The notes beneath the pieces are model-generated. The model was not told the origin of the DNA. It was given only the letters and a program-made list of their open reading frames with translations, and did no database searches. From contig VXMM01000054.1 of NCBI GenBank assembly GCA_009841105.1, forward strand, positions 1-64,000: DNA of 64,000 nt. Direction: 5' to 3'. This document shows, one piece after another, positions 25,693 to 34,685 of the stretch. Both the position numbers and the translations under genes were made by a program. The stretch is from Acidimicrobiia bacterium (GTDB taxonomy: Bacteria; Actinomycetota; Acidimicrobiia; Spongiisociales; Spongiisociaceae). Numbering within the stretch: the stretch's first letter is position 1; the number at the start of each line of letters is the position of its first letter.

Positions 25693-26945
25693 CAAGCCGC
25701 CCCGGTCGGTGCCGCTTGGATCTTCCAGAAATAGTTGGGCACGTTTCCCCCCTCGTGCAGTCGGCGCAGAACCAGCTCCACACGGTCGCCGATCTCCACT
25801 TCGAGTTGGTCGGCAACCTGGCCGTAGAAGCGTCCGCCGTCGTCGAGTTCGACGACCACCATGGAGAGCGGGCCGCCGAACGGGAAAACGTGGTCCCGGG
25901 CGAAGGTCACCACGGTGCCGGTGCGGGCGAGTCGACACGGCTCGAATCCGGCGCTCGACGCGGCGGGAGGCGGCGGGAAGACGACTTCCCCGGTCTCGGT
26001 GTTCCTCGCAGCGAGAAGCCGGAACGTCTGGCCTCGCTCCCGGTAGGCCATCGCCTGGGATGAGTACGGAGTGAACGTCGACTCGTCGGGATCGGCCGGC
26101 CGCTTCCCTCGAAGCCCGCCCGAGATCTCCTCGACAGCCTGTTCCCTGATGTCTGAGAACCGGGACCCGACCGTTATACGGACGGCGTGGCTGATACCTC
26201 CGGCCGACGAGGCGACCACCAGATCCCGGCCCTCGGTGGCGTCACTCGTGAAGAGGCCGATCAGGGGTGCGGCGCATCCCGGAAATCCGGCGCCTTCGAC
26301 TTGTGGACCGAAGGCAGTCGAGAGAAGGACCCGGTCGGCGTCGAGCCCGTCGGCGAAGCCCTTGGCGGGCGAGTGACGATCGAGAGACCTGTCACCGGCC
26401 TGAACTCCCGGTGTGTCGCGGCGTTGCCAGCGATCCAGGAACAACTCGGCGCCGCTCCCTGCCGGGGTGACGCTGCCCACATCTCCGACCGAATCGATCA
26501 AGAGGGCGACTGCTGCCGCCCCGAGAGGCCGGCCTTTGGCATCCCGGCGGTCATCGGAGACCAATACGAGCACCGGCCCGCGTCCGTCGGCCACGCGCCT
26601 CGCCGCTTCGGCTACCGCGGCAACACCGGCAGAGACGGACCCGGCCAGCTCCAGCACGTCGGGCCCGGGACGATCCACAGCGGACCGGATGTCCAGCACC
26701 TCAGCAAGAAAGGGGGCGATGCCGGGCTCGGGAAGCGGGGCCGACACGGTTGCTGTCATCAAACCGATCGGAGTGACATCCGGGTTCCTGTCCAGCATCG
26801 CAAGGCCGCAACGGGCAGCCATCGTGACAGCGTCCTCGTCGTATGCGGCCCGGGAGACGGTCCCCCAGCGCGTCTTGCTACGCCACCGGCCCAGCGAGAC
26901 CTGCGCATCGACGATGAAGGCGCTCGCCGTCGCTTTCTGATCCAT
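25692..26945 (-). CDS. HMG-CoA-synthase-like domain fused to OB-fold (DUF35) domain
   Basis: 417-residue fusion. Residues about 1-170 resemble the first half of HMG-CoA synthase (VSRAAYDEDAVTMAARCGLA, LVLVSDDRRDAKGRP), but the position of the thioester cysteine reads LAGSVSAGVAAV without Cys. Residues about 290-417 are a DUF35/OB-fold domain (GTVVTFARDHVFPFGGPLSM) whose usual four-Cys zinc ribbon is absent. It is therefore probably a scaffold for the overlapping thiolase rather than an enzyme. Confidence 0.8.
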   Translation of the reverse strand: MDQKATASAFIVDAQVSLGRWRSKTRWGTVSRAAYDEDAVTMAARCGLAMLDRNPDVTPIGLMTATVSAPLPEPGIAPFLAEVLDIRSAVDRPGPDVLELAGSVSAGVAAVAEAARRVADGRGPVLVLVSDDRRDAKGRPLGAAAVALLIDSVGDVGSVTPAGSGAELFLDRWQRRDTPGVQAGDRSLDRHSPAKGFADGLDADRVLLSTAFGPQVEGAGFPGCAAPLIGLFTSDATEGRDLVVASSAGGISHAVRITVGSRFSDIREQAVEEISGGLRGKRPADPDESTFTPYSSQAMAYRERGQTFRLLAARNTETGEVVFPPPPAASSAGFEPCRLARTGTVVTFARDHVFPFGGPLSMVVVELDDGGRFYGQVADQLEVEIGDRVELVLRRLHEGGNVPNYFWKIQAAPTGAA

Positions 26946-27038
26946 CGACTGTCTTCACTTCCGGCATCGGCTACGGCCCGGATGGCAGGAGCCTACAGCG
27001 CCGCCGAGACGGCGACGCGGGCCGAAGGTCCTTGCGAG

Positions 27039-27443
27039 CTACGGCTCGGTGCGCTCCCGTAGGCCCTTGACCTGGCGGGCTACGTCCAGCGAGTCGTACC
27101 AAACACTCAACGACCTGATCTTGCCTTCAGAGATGTCGAACACATCCACCGCGGAGAAGGCCACCGGGCGGCCACCCACCGTGCGACCGTCAAAGTCGAT
27201 CTCGACCACCACGCTGCTCCCTGATGCCAGGAAACGAGTGGGGCGGTCGGTTCCTTCTGTAAAACCCGCCAGCAAGGTCTCGAAGTAGGCCAGCGCGGCT
27301 TCCACGCCCTCGAGGCGTCCACGGCCGACGACGCGCAGCGACAGGTGTGGATGGAGGAGCTCTCGAAGCGCCGGCCAATCCCGAGAGTTGATCGACGCGA
27401 AGTACTGCTGGACGATGGTTTGCGGTGAAGTTGGAACGTCCAC
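27039..27443 (-). CDS. SnoaL/NTF2-like protein
   Basis: 134-residue single-domain protein with the cone-shaped NTF2-like fold pattern: helix IVQQYFASINSRDWPALREL, then beta strands with HPHLSLRVVGRGRLEGVEA and a final DVFDISEGKIRSLSVWYDS strand pair. The family includes isomerases, hydratases and non-enzymatic binders; substrate unknown. It is upstream of the HMGCS-like gene on the same strand, 93 bp away. Confidence 0.8.
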   Translation of the reverse strand: MDVPTSPQTIVQQYFASINSRDWPALRELLHPHLSLRVVGRGRLEGVEAALAYFETLLAGFTEGTDRPTRFLASGSSVVVEIDFDGRTVGGRPVAFSAVDVFDISEGKIRSLSVWYDSLDVARQVKGLRERTEP

Positions 27444-27868
27444 GGCCTTCTCGAGAGAGCCCTCAACGAGTCTAGTGTCCCGGGTCCTTGGTTCGCCGCG
27501 TCCGTTGACCGCTGTCCGAGGGCGCGGAGCGGCCGGGAGACAAGGGGGTTGAAAGGGTCACAGATCCGTCCAATACTGTCGGGCGGTCACAAGCACCGCC
27601 GGTCTCTTGCTCATCGACGTCGAGGGGGCCGGATCCGGGTTCAACTAGGGAGCGACCCCGTTGGGGGATGGCGGGTCGCGTTCGGACCGAAGGAGGTGGT
27701 GGCTGGGGGATGGGCCCGCTGGGGTGAAGCGTGTTCGCGCGTTTTTCGCGTTCTCGCCGCCTGGGGTGTGGGTAACGCATTACCGAATCGGGAGCTAGCG
27801 GGCGCGATCGTGGTCGAAATGTGTCGGCGAGGGCGCCCTGCCGATGCGCAGCGACCGCGTTCTCGCTC
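27444..27868. repeat. Intergenic region holding repeat family 2
   Basis: No convincing gene. CAAGGGGGTTGAAAGGGTCAC (27541-27561) matches 56368-56388. GGAGGTGGTGGCTGGGGGAT (27692-27711) and CGTTTTTCGCGTTCTC (27740-27755) match the paired blocks at 56544-56610 and 97-167, with the same spacing of about 50 bp. GGCGGTCACAAGCACCGCC (27575-27593) gives a small hairpin. Confidence 0.5.
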
Positions 27869-29818
27869 TCAGGTCAGGGTCCTGAGAGCGTCGTTTCCTT
27901 CTGCGATCGCCGGCCCGATCCCTCTCGGAGCCCGAGCGTCACCGATGACGACAAAGGGCGCTTCCAGCTGATCGAGCCAGCTCGGCCGGATCGAGCGCGC
28001 CGGGTCGGCGATCACAACCCCGCCGCAGGGAATGAGTATCTCGCCGTCCCCGGCCGAAGCCACCAACCCGGACTCGTCAAGGCGCCGTGGAATCGCCCGA
28101 ACGACCGATCCACCGGCCGATTCGATGCGGCTGAGATACGCCCGCCTGGCCAACCCGCTGGTGTCGTTGCCGGCACGCGTACCCGCCACGACCACGACAG
28201 GATTCCCCTTGTGGAGCAGCCACAGTGATGTTGCCAGAGCTCGGCGACCCCCGCCCAGGACCACAACCTCTCCAACGGGTTCCGGCGTTCCCAGAGTCGA
28301 CTTCCCGGCAGCCAGCAAGGCCTCGAGGGACCAAGCGGGCATGCGGTCGTACCCGTCGAGCACCGGCACCTCGGTGACACTTCCTGTTGCGACGACGACC
28401 AGGCCGGGGTCGAGGTCGCCCACCGAAGCCGCCGTGGCCTCGAACTGAAGTCTCACATCGACATCGAGGTGCTCCATCTCGAGGGAGAACCAATCCGCAA
28501 GACGCTGTACATGGCGCAGTGGCGGCGTCTGCGCGGCAAGCCTGAGGCTGCCCCCGATCGTATCCGCCCGATCGACGATGACGACTTCGTGGCCCTCGAG
28601 GGCGCCCTTCCGAGCCGCTTCGAGACCGGCAGGGCCGGAGCCGATCACCACGAGTCGGCGCGGTGCGACGCGAGCAGGTAGAAAGGCCGGCCGGGCCTCT
28701 CTCCCGACATCAGGGTTCACCGAGCACGAAATGGGGTCTCCGTGCTGGAGCATTCCCGCACATCCCTCCACCGTTCCGATACAGGGCCTGATCCGGGCAG
28801 ACTGCCCGTTTCTCGCCTTGGTCGCCCAGGCGGGATCCGCCAGAAGAGCCCGGCCGACGGCTACCGCATCGCAGCGGCCCGAGGCCAGCGCCATCTCAGC
28901 GGTCGAGGGATCGGTGATGCGCCCGACGGCCACGACGGGGAGGTTGACGCTGGCGCGCACCTGCGACGCGAGGTCGACGAACGTGCCCTCGGGATCGTCG
29001 AGCAATGGAATGGTGTAGGGAACGGAACCGTAGACGCCCGCAGACACGACCAACCCGTCGGCTCCGGCGGCCGCAAAGGATCCGGCCGCCACGACGGCGT
29101 CCGCAACCTCGAGACCGCCGGGCACGAAGTCGGCCCCATTGAGACGAACCATCACGGCGAGTTCGGGGACGGCCTCCTTGATCGCGCCGACGACTTCGAC
29201 ACCGAAGCGAGCTCTCGCCGCGACGGTTTCGCCGCCGTACACGTCGTTACGGTGGTTCGATCCGGCGGACATGAATTGGTGGATGAGGTAGCCGTGTGCG
29301 GCGTGCACCTCGACGGCCACGAACCCGGCAGTCGACGCCTTCCTGGCCGCGGTAGCGAATGCGGCGATGAGATCCTCCACCTCGCTGAGATCCACGGAAC
29401 GCGGTTGCCGGCTGACGTGGACGAGCGGCGCAATCGCGGATGGGGCCACGGGATCCCCGCCTATCACCTTCGGGCTCACCTGACGGCCGCCATGGCCGAG
29501 TTGGAGACAAGGCGCAGCGCCGTTGGCCGCTATGGCAGCGGCCAACGGGGCGAGAGCTTCGGCCGCGTCGTCGAGCCACATCCACGGAATCTGCTTCTCA
29601 ACTCGACCCTCCGGCGCAACCGCCCCGAAGGCCACTACGGCCATCCCCACATCGCGGGTGCGAGCTGCGAAGTACTCGATCAGGTGCTCGGTGGGAAGCC
29701 CGGCCCGGAACCCGAATCCGGTCGTCATGGGCGACAGCAGTATCCGGTTCGAGAGCTCGAGCGTTCCGAGGCGCCAAGACGAAAAAAGGGTTGGATACGG
29801 GTCCTGAGCTGCCTTCAC
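27869..29818 (-). CDS. NADH:flavin oxidoreductase, 2,4-dienoyl-CoA reductase-like
   Basis: Two-part flavoenzyme of 649 residues. The N-terminal Old Yellow Enzyme barrel has LSNRILLSPMTTGF, LGHGGRQ, EVHAAHGYLIHQFMS and NHRNDVYGG; the C-terminal half has Rossmann segments VVIGSGPAGLEAARKGA and VVVLGGGRRALATSLWLLH. The 4Fe-4S region reads CIGTVEGC...SCSVNP, so the second cysteine of the usual CIGC is Thr. The GTG at 29818 keeps the complete barrel; the open frame runs further without a ribosome site. Confidence 0.85.
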   Translation of the reverse strand: MKAAQDPYPTLFSSWRLGTLELSNRILLSPMTTGFGFRAGLPTEHLIEYFAARTRDVGMAVVAFGAVAPEGRVEKQIPWMWLDDAAEALAPLAAAIAANGAAPCLQLGHGGRQVSPKVIGGDPVAPSAIAPLVHVSRQPRSVDLSEVEDLIAAFATAARKASTAGFVAVEVHAAHGYLIHQFMSAGSNHRNDVYGGETVAARARFGVEVVGAIKEAVPELAVMVRLNGADFVPGGLEVADAVVAAGSFAAAGADGLVVSAGVYGSVPYTIPLLDDPEGTFVDLASQVRASVNLPVVAVGRITDPSTAEMALASGRCDAVAVGRALLADPAWATKARNGQSARIRPCIGTVEGCAGMLQHGDPISCSVNPDVGREARPAFLPARVAPRRLVVIGSGPAGLEAARKGALEGHEVVIVDRADTIGGSLRLAAQTPPLRHVQRLADWFSLEMEHLDVDVRLQFEATAASVGDLDPGLVVVATGSVTEVPVLDGYDRMPAWSLEALLAAGKSTLGTPEPVGEVVVLGGGRRALATSLWLLHKGNPVVVVAGTRAGNDTSGLARRAYLSRIESAGGSVVRAIPRRLDESGLVASAGDGEILIPCGGVVIADPARSIRPSWLDQLEAPFVVIGDARAPRGIGPAIAEGNDALRTLT

Positions 29819-29905
29819 TGGGGCGCGAGTATATGGACCGGGGCTGCGATCAACCCATGATCGGCAGGTCCTGCGACCGGGAAGTGAGGGAGGTACGGTC
29901 AGCCC

Positions 29906-31216
29906 ATGGCCGTCGAAGTCCAGATCGTGCGAGCTGCCGAAACGGCACTCGGGCTTTCGCTCGGAGAGGCGCTCGTCGAGCCGATGACGGGCGGACACTC
30001 ATGGGATACCTACCTCGTGTCGACCGCCTCCGGCCCCGAGGCAGTGGTGAGAGTCGCTCCGCGAGGCGGAACGCTCGATCCCTACGACGTCGACGCGGAA
30101 CGGCGTGCGCTCCGGGCTGCCCGCAGGGCGCTACCAGCTCCAGACGTGTTGCTCGTCGCCGCGGACCCTTCCAGGTTCGGGGTGCCGCTGCAGGTGCAGA
30201 CCGTTGTCCCAGGAGCGAGACTGCGCAGTTCGCAGAAGATCCCACTCCACGAGAGAGAGCGCTATCGAGCGGCGATGGCTGTCGCGCTCGGGGATCTCCA
30301 TCGTTCGGGTGATCCTTCCCGACTCTCCGCGGTCAGAACGACGGGAGAAGCGATTCGATCGATCATCGACGTCGAGGTGGAGCACTACTGCCGCGCCGCT
30401 GCCGCGCGACAGCCGGGGTTCGAGATTGGCCTTCGGTGGCTTCTGAGCAACCTTCCGGGAGGCAGCGACGAACCTGTCGTCTGTCACGGTGACTACCGCA
30501 TCGGCAACATCCTGTGGGACGACGGCGGAGAGATCAGCGGAGTGCTCGATTGGGAACGAGCCTGGGCGGGCGATCCGATGTGCGACATCGCATTCTCACG
30601 CCAATTCTCCGCCTGGGGAGGAATCGATCGGGAGGCGGTCGCTCTCTACGAGCGGGCATCGGGGAGAAAGGTCGACGAGTCCCTGATGACCTTCTACCTC
30701 AGGCTCGAGCGCTGGAGGTCCTACACGGCTTCGATGCGGGGGATCTCGGCCCTGGCTTCCGGGATGTCTGATCGCCCGGCGCTGGCGGCGATCGGAGAGG
30801 CCGGAAACTCGGGCATGTGGGATCTGGCGAGCTGGCTCGAGGACGGTCTCGTTCCCCTTCCGCCCGAGCTCGCGAAGCGGCCGAGCCACTACGCGCCAAT
30901 GCTGAGCGCGCCAAGACGTATCGAGATTGCCCGCCACCCCGATACCGACGGACCGCTGCGCTCGCACTTGCTCGACGACGAGGAGGAAAGCCGCGCGCTG
31001 CGCCGGTCCGTGGATCGATTGCGAGCTGTTGGAGGTATGCCGGCTCTTACGAAGGCGCTCGACCTGTCAGACTTGGAGGGGGCATGGGAGGCGGCGTTCG
31101 ACGTCCTTACGGTGGCGGCTGCGGACGGCGGGCGTAACCTGCAGCCAGCATTGCAAGCGCTCGGGCTCCGTTTCACGGGGCGCCCGACGTTTCTCCGGGA
31201 GTTGGCATGGCGCTGA
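29906..31216 (+). CDS. Aminoglycoside-phosphotransferase-like kinase (ACAD10/11 type)
   Basis: 436-residue protein of the APH/choline kinase superfamily. The Brenner motif HGDYRIGN (residues 194-201) carries the catalytic Asp196 and Asn201; the metal-binding acid is D215 in VLDWE. The family members in catabolic clusters often phosphorylate hydroxyacyl-CoA or alcohol groups (ACAD10/11). An extra C-terminal helical region of about 100 residues is unusual. First gene of a tight run of six, overlapping the next by 10 nt. Confidence 0.8.
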   Translation: MAVEVQIVRAAETALGLSLGEALVEPMTGGHSWDTYLVSTASGPEAVVRVAPRGGTLDPYDVDAERRALRAARRALPAPDVLLVAADPSRFGVPLQVQTVVPGARLRSSQKIPLHERERYRAAMAVALGDLHRSGDPSRLSAVRTTGEAIRSIIDVEVEHYCRAAAARQPGFEIGLRWLLSNLPGGSDEPVVCHGDYRIGNILWDDGGEISGVLDWERAWAGDPMCDIAFSRQFSAWGGIDREAVALYERASGRKVDESLMTFYLRLERWRSYTASMRGISALASGMSDRPALAAIGEAGNSGMWDLASWLEDGLVPLPPELAKRPSHYAPMLSAPRRIEIARHPDTDGPLRSHLLDDEEESRALRRSVDRLRAVGGMPALTKALDLSDLEGAWEAAFDVLTVAAADGGRNLQPALQALGLRFTGRPTFLRELAWR

Positions 31217-32214
31217 GGGAACGAGACGAATACCTCCACGCCCCTCCTGCCGACGCCCCGGACCGCCACCTCTGGAGCGACAACTTCTGGTTTTCTGTCG
31301 TCGATCGCGAGGCGGACGTCTTCGGCATCAACCACATCCATGCCTCGCTGAGTCACGGCTACGTGCGAGCGAGCGCGTTCTACGTCATCGACGGCGTCCA
31401 CCAGCAATGGGCTTCACGCCAACCGCTCGATGTCGATCCGGTGTTCGAGGGGATCGGGGATCAACGGCTCACATTTCGGGTCGACAGGCCCTTCGAGCAG
31501 TACCGCTGGAGTTTCGACGGCCCCAAGTTCGGATTCGACCTCACCTATCGCAGCCGTTTCGCGGTCTTCGACTACGACGACTGCTTGGGAGGCAATCCGC
31601 TTGCTGCCTACGAAGATTACGGCGGCCACTACGAGCAGGCGCTCTCGTGCGAGGGCTACTTCGAGACGTTCGGAGGTCCCCGCAAGGGCGAACGACGGAC
31701 CATCGACTCGTGGGCCCACCGCGATCACTCCTGGACCCACCGATTCGTGCGCTCCAGCTCCTGGGAGCCGCGCAATCATCGAACGCTACAACGATCCCTC
31801 GGTCACTTCTGGCCGTCGATCCAGCTCGAGAACCGTCACCTCAATGCGTTCGGCTGGATGGATCCGGACCGGCAACTGCCCGAGGGCGCCAACCCGGTAG
31901 GAGGATGGATAGGCGACGCCGACGGGTCGCGACCGATCGTCGGCGCCTCATGCGTCCCGCGCCTCGAGGACGATTGCCGCACGGCTATGTCGTTCGACCT
32001 CCGGTTCGATCTCGGCGACGAGCAACTCACCATCGCGACGGGCCGAAAGCACGCCCAGACTCGCAACGGTTTGATGCGTGATGAGAACGACGCCGAGGCC
32101 CGCCTGGACTGTTACGAGCCCTTCTTCGACTTCGAGGTGCTCGAAACCGGAGAGCGCGGTTATGGCGTCGTCGAGTACTCCATCAACCCGCCCATGCCCC
32201 GATTCCGCTACTGA
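31207..32214 (+). CDS. DUF7064/7065-like protein of catabolic clusters
   Basis: 335-residue protein with no signal peptide. The pattern DRHLWSDNFWFSVVD...GINHIHAS at the N-terminus and W-H-R-DHSWTHR (about 170-180) fits the DUF7064/7065-like proteins that sit in terpenoid and steroid-type gene clusters of actinobacteria and proteobacteria; some are related to carotenoid 1,2-hydratase-like lipocalins. The function is unknown. It overlaps the kinase and the alcohol dehydrogenase genes. Confidence 0.6.
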   Translation: MALRERDEYLHAPPADAPDRHLWSDNFWFSVVDREADVFGINHIHASLSHGYVRASAFYVIDGVHQQWASRQPLDVDPVFEGIGDQRLTFRVDRPFEQYRWSFDGPKFGFDLTYRSRFAVFDYDDCLGGNPLAAYEDYGGHYEQALSCEGYFETFGGPRKGERRTIDSWAHRDHSWTHRFVRSSSWEPRNHRTLQRSLGHFWPSIQLENRHLNAFGWMDPDRQLPEGANPVGGWIGDADGSRPIVGASCVPRLEDDCRTAMSFDLRFDLGDEQLTIATGRKHAQTRNGLMRDENDAEARLDCYEPFFDFEVLETGERGYGVVEYSINPPMPRFRY

Positions 32215-33254
32215 TGCGCGCCGCATTCCTCGACGGAAGGGAAGAAATCGCAGTTCGCGAGGTACCGCCTAGTCGAGTTGAAGGCCACCTCGTCGAAATC
32301 GATGTCATAGCTTGCGGGATTTGCGGTTCCGACCTCCACGGATGGCGTCATCCGGACTCGATAATCGGGCGGGGCAAGACATCGATCCCCGGGATGGCGG
32401 GACACGAAGTCGTCGCTTGGGCACCACGAGCTGAGGGCGGGCGCGGCCGGCGGGTCGTCCTCGATCCGACTCTCGCGGGGAATTGCGGGAAGTGCACGGC
32501 GTGCCTGAAAGGCGAGGCGCGGTTCTGCGGCAACCGGGCTCCTCTCCGGTCATGGGGGTTCTCGGAGCGGATGTCAGTCAACGCCTGGAGCCTGTTCGAC
32601 GTTCCCGACGGAATGGACGACGAATTGGCGAGCCTCACGGAGCCGCTGGCATGTGCAGTTCACGCCTACCGGGCCAGCCACATATTCGCCGCACAGGACG
32701 GGACACTGGCCGGTCGCAAGGTCGCAGTGATCGGAGCGGGTGCAATCGGACTGCTCGCGACCGCCGCTGCCGCGCGTTTCGGTGCCGATGCCGTGCTGTG
32801 TGTGGCTCGCTACCCCCGCCAGGCTGAGGCGGCCAAGACCCTCGGGGCGATCGACGTCTTGGATCCCGCTGTTGACGATGTGGTCTCCGGAATACGTGGG
32901 TTCGCGCCCGATGTTGTAGTCGAGGCAGTCGGGGGAGGGCCGGAGACCTTCGATCTCGCGGTTCGAACTGTCAATCCGGGTGGTGAGGTGCTGGTGCTGG
33001 GGTTGTTCAACGATCCAGCGCAGCTTGACACGCGCCGGGCCGCGTTTCGCGAGTTGCGCCTGTTCTTCTCGATGACCTACGGGGTCATCGACGGCCGTCA
33101 CGACTTCGAGGTCGCGCTAGAACTCCTCAGGTCGGATCCGGATGCTTTCGCCGGCCTCGTTTCGCACCGGTTTCCTCTCGAGGAGACGGCTGACGCGTTC
33201 GTCACGGCAGCGGAAAAGTCGACGGGGGCTCTGCGGATCGTCGTGACGCCTTGA
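32214..33254 (+). CDS. Zinc-dependent medium-chain alcohol dehydrogenase
   Basis: 346-residue MDR enzyme, NAD(P)-dependent. Catalytic-zinc residues are C37 in CGICGSD and H64 in GHE, with the structural zinc ligands C91, C94, C97 and C105. The Rossmann core is VAVIGAGAIGLLATAAA. The substrate is not predictable; oxidation of a secondary alcohol in the catabolic route is likely. One-base overlap with the upstream gene. Confidence 0.93.
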   Translation: MRAAFLDGREEIAVREVPPSRVEGHLVEIDVIACGICGSDLHGWRHPDSIIGRGKTSIPGMAGHEVVAWAPRAEGGRGRRVVLDPTLAGNCGKCTACLKGEARFCGNRAPLRSWGFSERMSVNAWSLFDVPDGMDDELASLTEPLACAVHAYRASHIFAAQDGTLAGRKVAVIGAGAIGLLATAAAARFGADAVLCVARYPRQAEAAKTLGAIDVLDPAVDDVVSGIRGFAPDVVVEAVGGGPETFDLAVRTVNPGGEVLVLGLFNDPAQLDTRRAAFRELRLFFSMTYGVIDGRHDFEVALELLRSDPDAFAGLVSHRFPLEETADAFVTAAEKSTGALRIVVTP

Positions 33255-34162
33255 AGTTCGGGCTCCACCTCCCCCAGCTCGGCAGAGCGGCCTCGCCCGA
33301 GAGAATCGGGGCCGCGGCTGTCGTCGCCGAGGACCTCGGCTTTGCTGATGTGTGGGCGTCGGATCACGTAGCGGTCCCGACGTCGATAGAGGGCTTGCCC
33401 TCGTTCTTTCCGGAGCCGATCCCGCTGCTGGCGCTCGCGGCGGCTCACACCCGGCGGGTCGGCCTTGGAACCAGCGTCATCGTCCCTGCCTATCGAAATC
33501 CGATGCACTTCGCCAAGCAGTGGGCGACGTTGGATTGGCTGGCGCCCGGACGGACGATTCTGGGGGTCGGAGCCGGATGGCTGACCGAGGAATTTGCCGC
33601 GGTCGGCGTTCCGATCCGGGGCCGCGGCGAGCGGCTCGACGATTACATCCGTGGGTGGAGGGCCCTTTGGACGGGAGCCACACAGTTCGAGAGCCGATTC
33701 TTCTCGTTCGAGGGGGTCCGAGTGAAGCCGATGCCCTCCGAGGCGATCCCCGTCTGGATAGGTGGTTCATCAGCGGGTGCGTTGCGTCGAGCTGCCTGGT
33801 GTGACGGCTGGCACGGAACCTGGGCGCCGCTCGAGGAGTTCAAGAGGAGGGTCGTGATGCTCCTCGCGGAGATGGAGAAGATCGAGCGCAGTCGCGAAGA
33901 GGTCACCGTCTCAATCCACATGGAGGTCACCATCGGTGACGGTCTCGATTACTCGGGCTGGTCGTCCGTTGGCGACGGCTACGGTGATCGGCGGCCGGTG
34001 ACCGGGCGTCCGGAGGATGTCGCAGAACTTCTGGTCGACTACGCGGAAGCCGGGCTCGACCACGTCCTTGTCACACCGGTGGTTCGCGGCGAAAGAGCCT
34101 GGGACGAGATGGTTCTCGGCATCGCCGCCCTCAAGGATCTCGTCGAGAAGGGCACGCATTGA
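33251..34162 (+). CDS. LLM-class F420-dependent oxidoreductase
   Basis: 303-residue luciferase-like monooxygenase-fold enzyme, probably using F420 as in most actinobacterial homologues. Typical blocks: MKFGLHLPQLG, ADVWASDHVAVP, GRTILGVGAGW and PVWIGGSSAGALRRAA. The TTG start overlaps the alcohol dehydrogenase stop (TTGA at 33251-33254). Could reduce or oxidise an alpha,beta-unsaturated or alcohol intermediate. Confidence 0.9.
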   Translation: MKFGLHLPQLGRAASPERIGAAAVVAEDLGFADVWASDHVAVPTSIEGLPSFFPEPIPLLALAAAHTRRVGLGTSVIVPAYRNPMHFAKQWATLDWLAPGRTILGVGAGWLTEEFAAVGVPIRGRGERLDDYIRGWRALWTGATQFESRFFSFEGVRVKPMPSEAIPVWIGGSSAGALRRAAWCDGWHGTWAPLEEFKRRVVMLLAEMEKIERSREEVTVSIHMEVTIGDGLDYSGWSSVGDGYGDRRPVTGRPEDVAELLVDYAEAGLDHVLVTPVVRGERAWDEMVLGIAALKDLVEKGTH

Positions 34163-34620
34163 GCGTCGGGTTCCCTCCGATGCACCACATCGGGATTGTC
34201 GTATCGGATCTCGATGGTGCCATGGACGAACTCAGCAGCCAGCTGGCCCTCACGTGGACGCCGATACGACACAGCGAACGCATAGTGCGCCACCTCGGCC
34301 GGCTGGTAACGACCGACCTCCGACTCTCCTACTCGATAGAAGGCCCCCCTCATCTGGAGTTGATCAGTCAGGCCCGAGGCACGCCGTGGGAACCGACCAG
34401 AGGAGGCATACACCACGCCGGGTACTGGGTTCAGGATCTGCGCGGCGCCGGACGGCTACTGACCCGGGCCGGGATGACGCTCGAAGCCACCTATGACGCC
34501 GAGGACGGTGGGTTGCTCGGCTTTGCATACTTCACCGACGCGAATGGCTTCCGGATCGAGATCCTCGATGATTCTCGTCGGCAGTCGTTCGACGATTGGC
34601 TTGCGGGCGGGCCGGGTTAG
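34159..34620 (+). CDS. VOC/glyoxalase-superfamily protein 1
   Basis: 153-residue vicinal-oxygen-chelate protein. The first metal His is in MHHIGIVVSDLDGAMDEL, the second half has IHHAGYWVQDL, and ANGFRIEILDD ends the fold. The TTG start overlaps the stop of the LLM gene (TTGA). Such proteins can be epimerases, dioxygenases or lyases; being one of three VOC genes in 2 kb suggests related substrates. Confidence 0.85.
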   Translation: MSVGFPPMHHIGIVVSDLDGAMDELSSQLALTWTPIRHSERIVRHLGRLVTTDLRLSYSIEGPPHLELISQARGTPWEPTRGGIHHAGYWVQDLRGAGRLLTRAGMTLEATYDAEDGGLLGFAYFTDANGFRIEILDDSRRQSFDDWLAGGPG

Positions 34621-34685
34621 GCCGGATCCGGCGACTGCGCGACCGCGACCATCGAATACGATCTATACGTACGAGGAGGCCGATC

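Noticed and set aside
27549-27971. 140-residue frame in the gap after the SnoaL-like gene
   Set aside because: Arg/Gly-rich composition, no ribosome site and it crosses repeat family 2.
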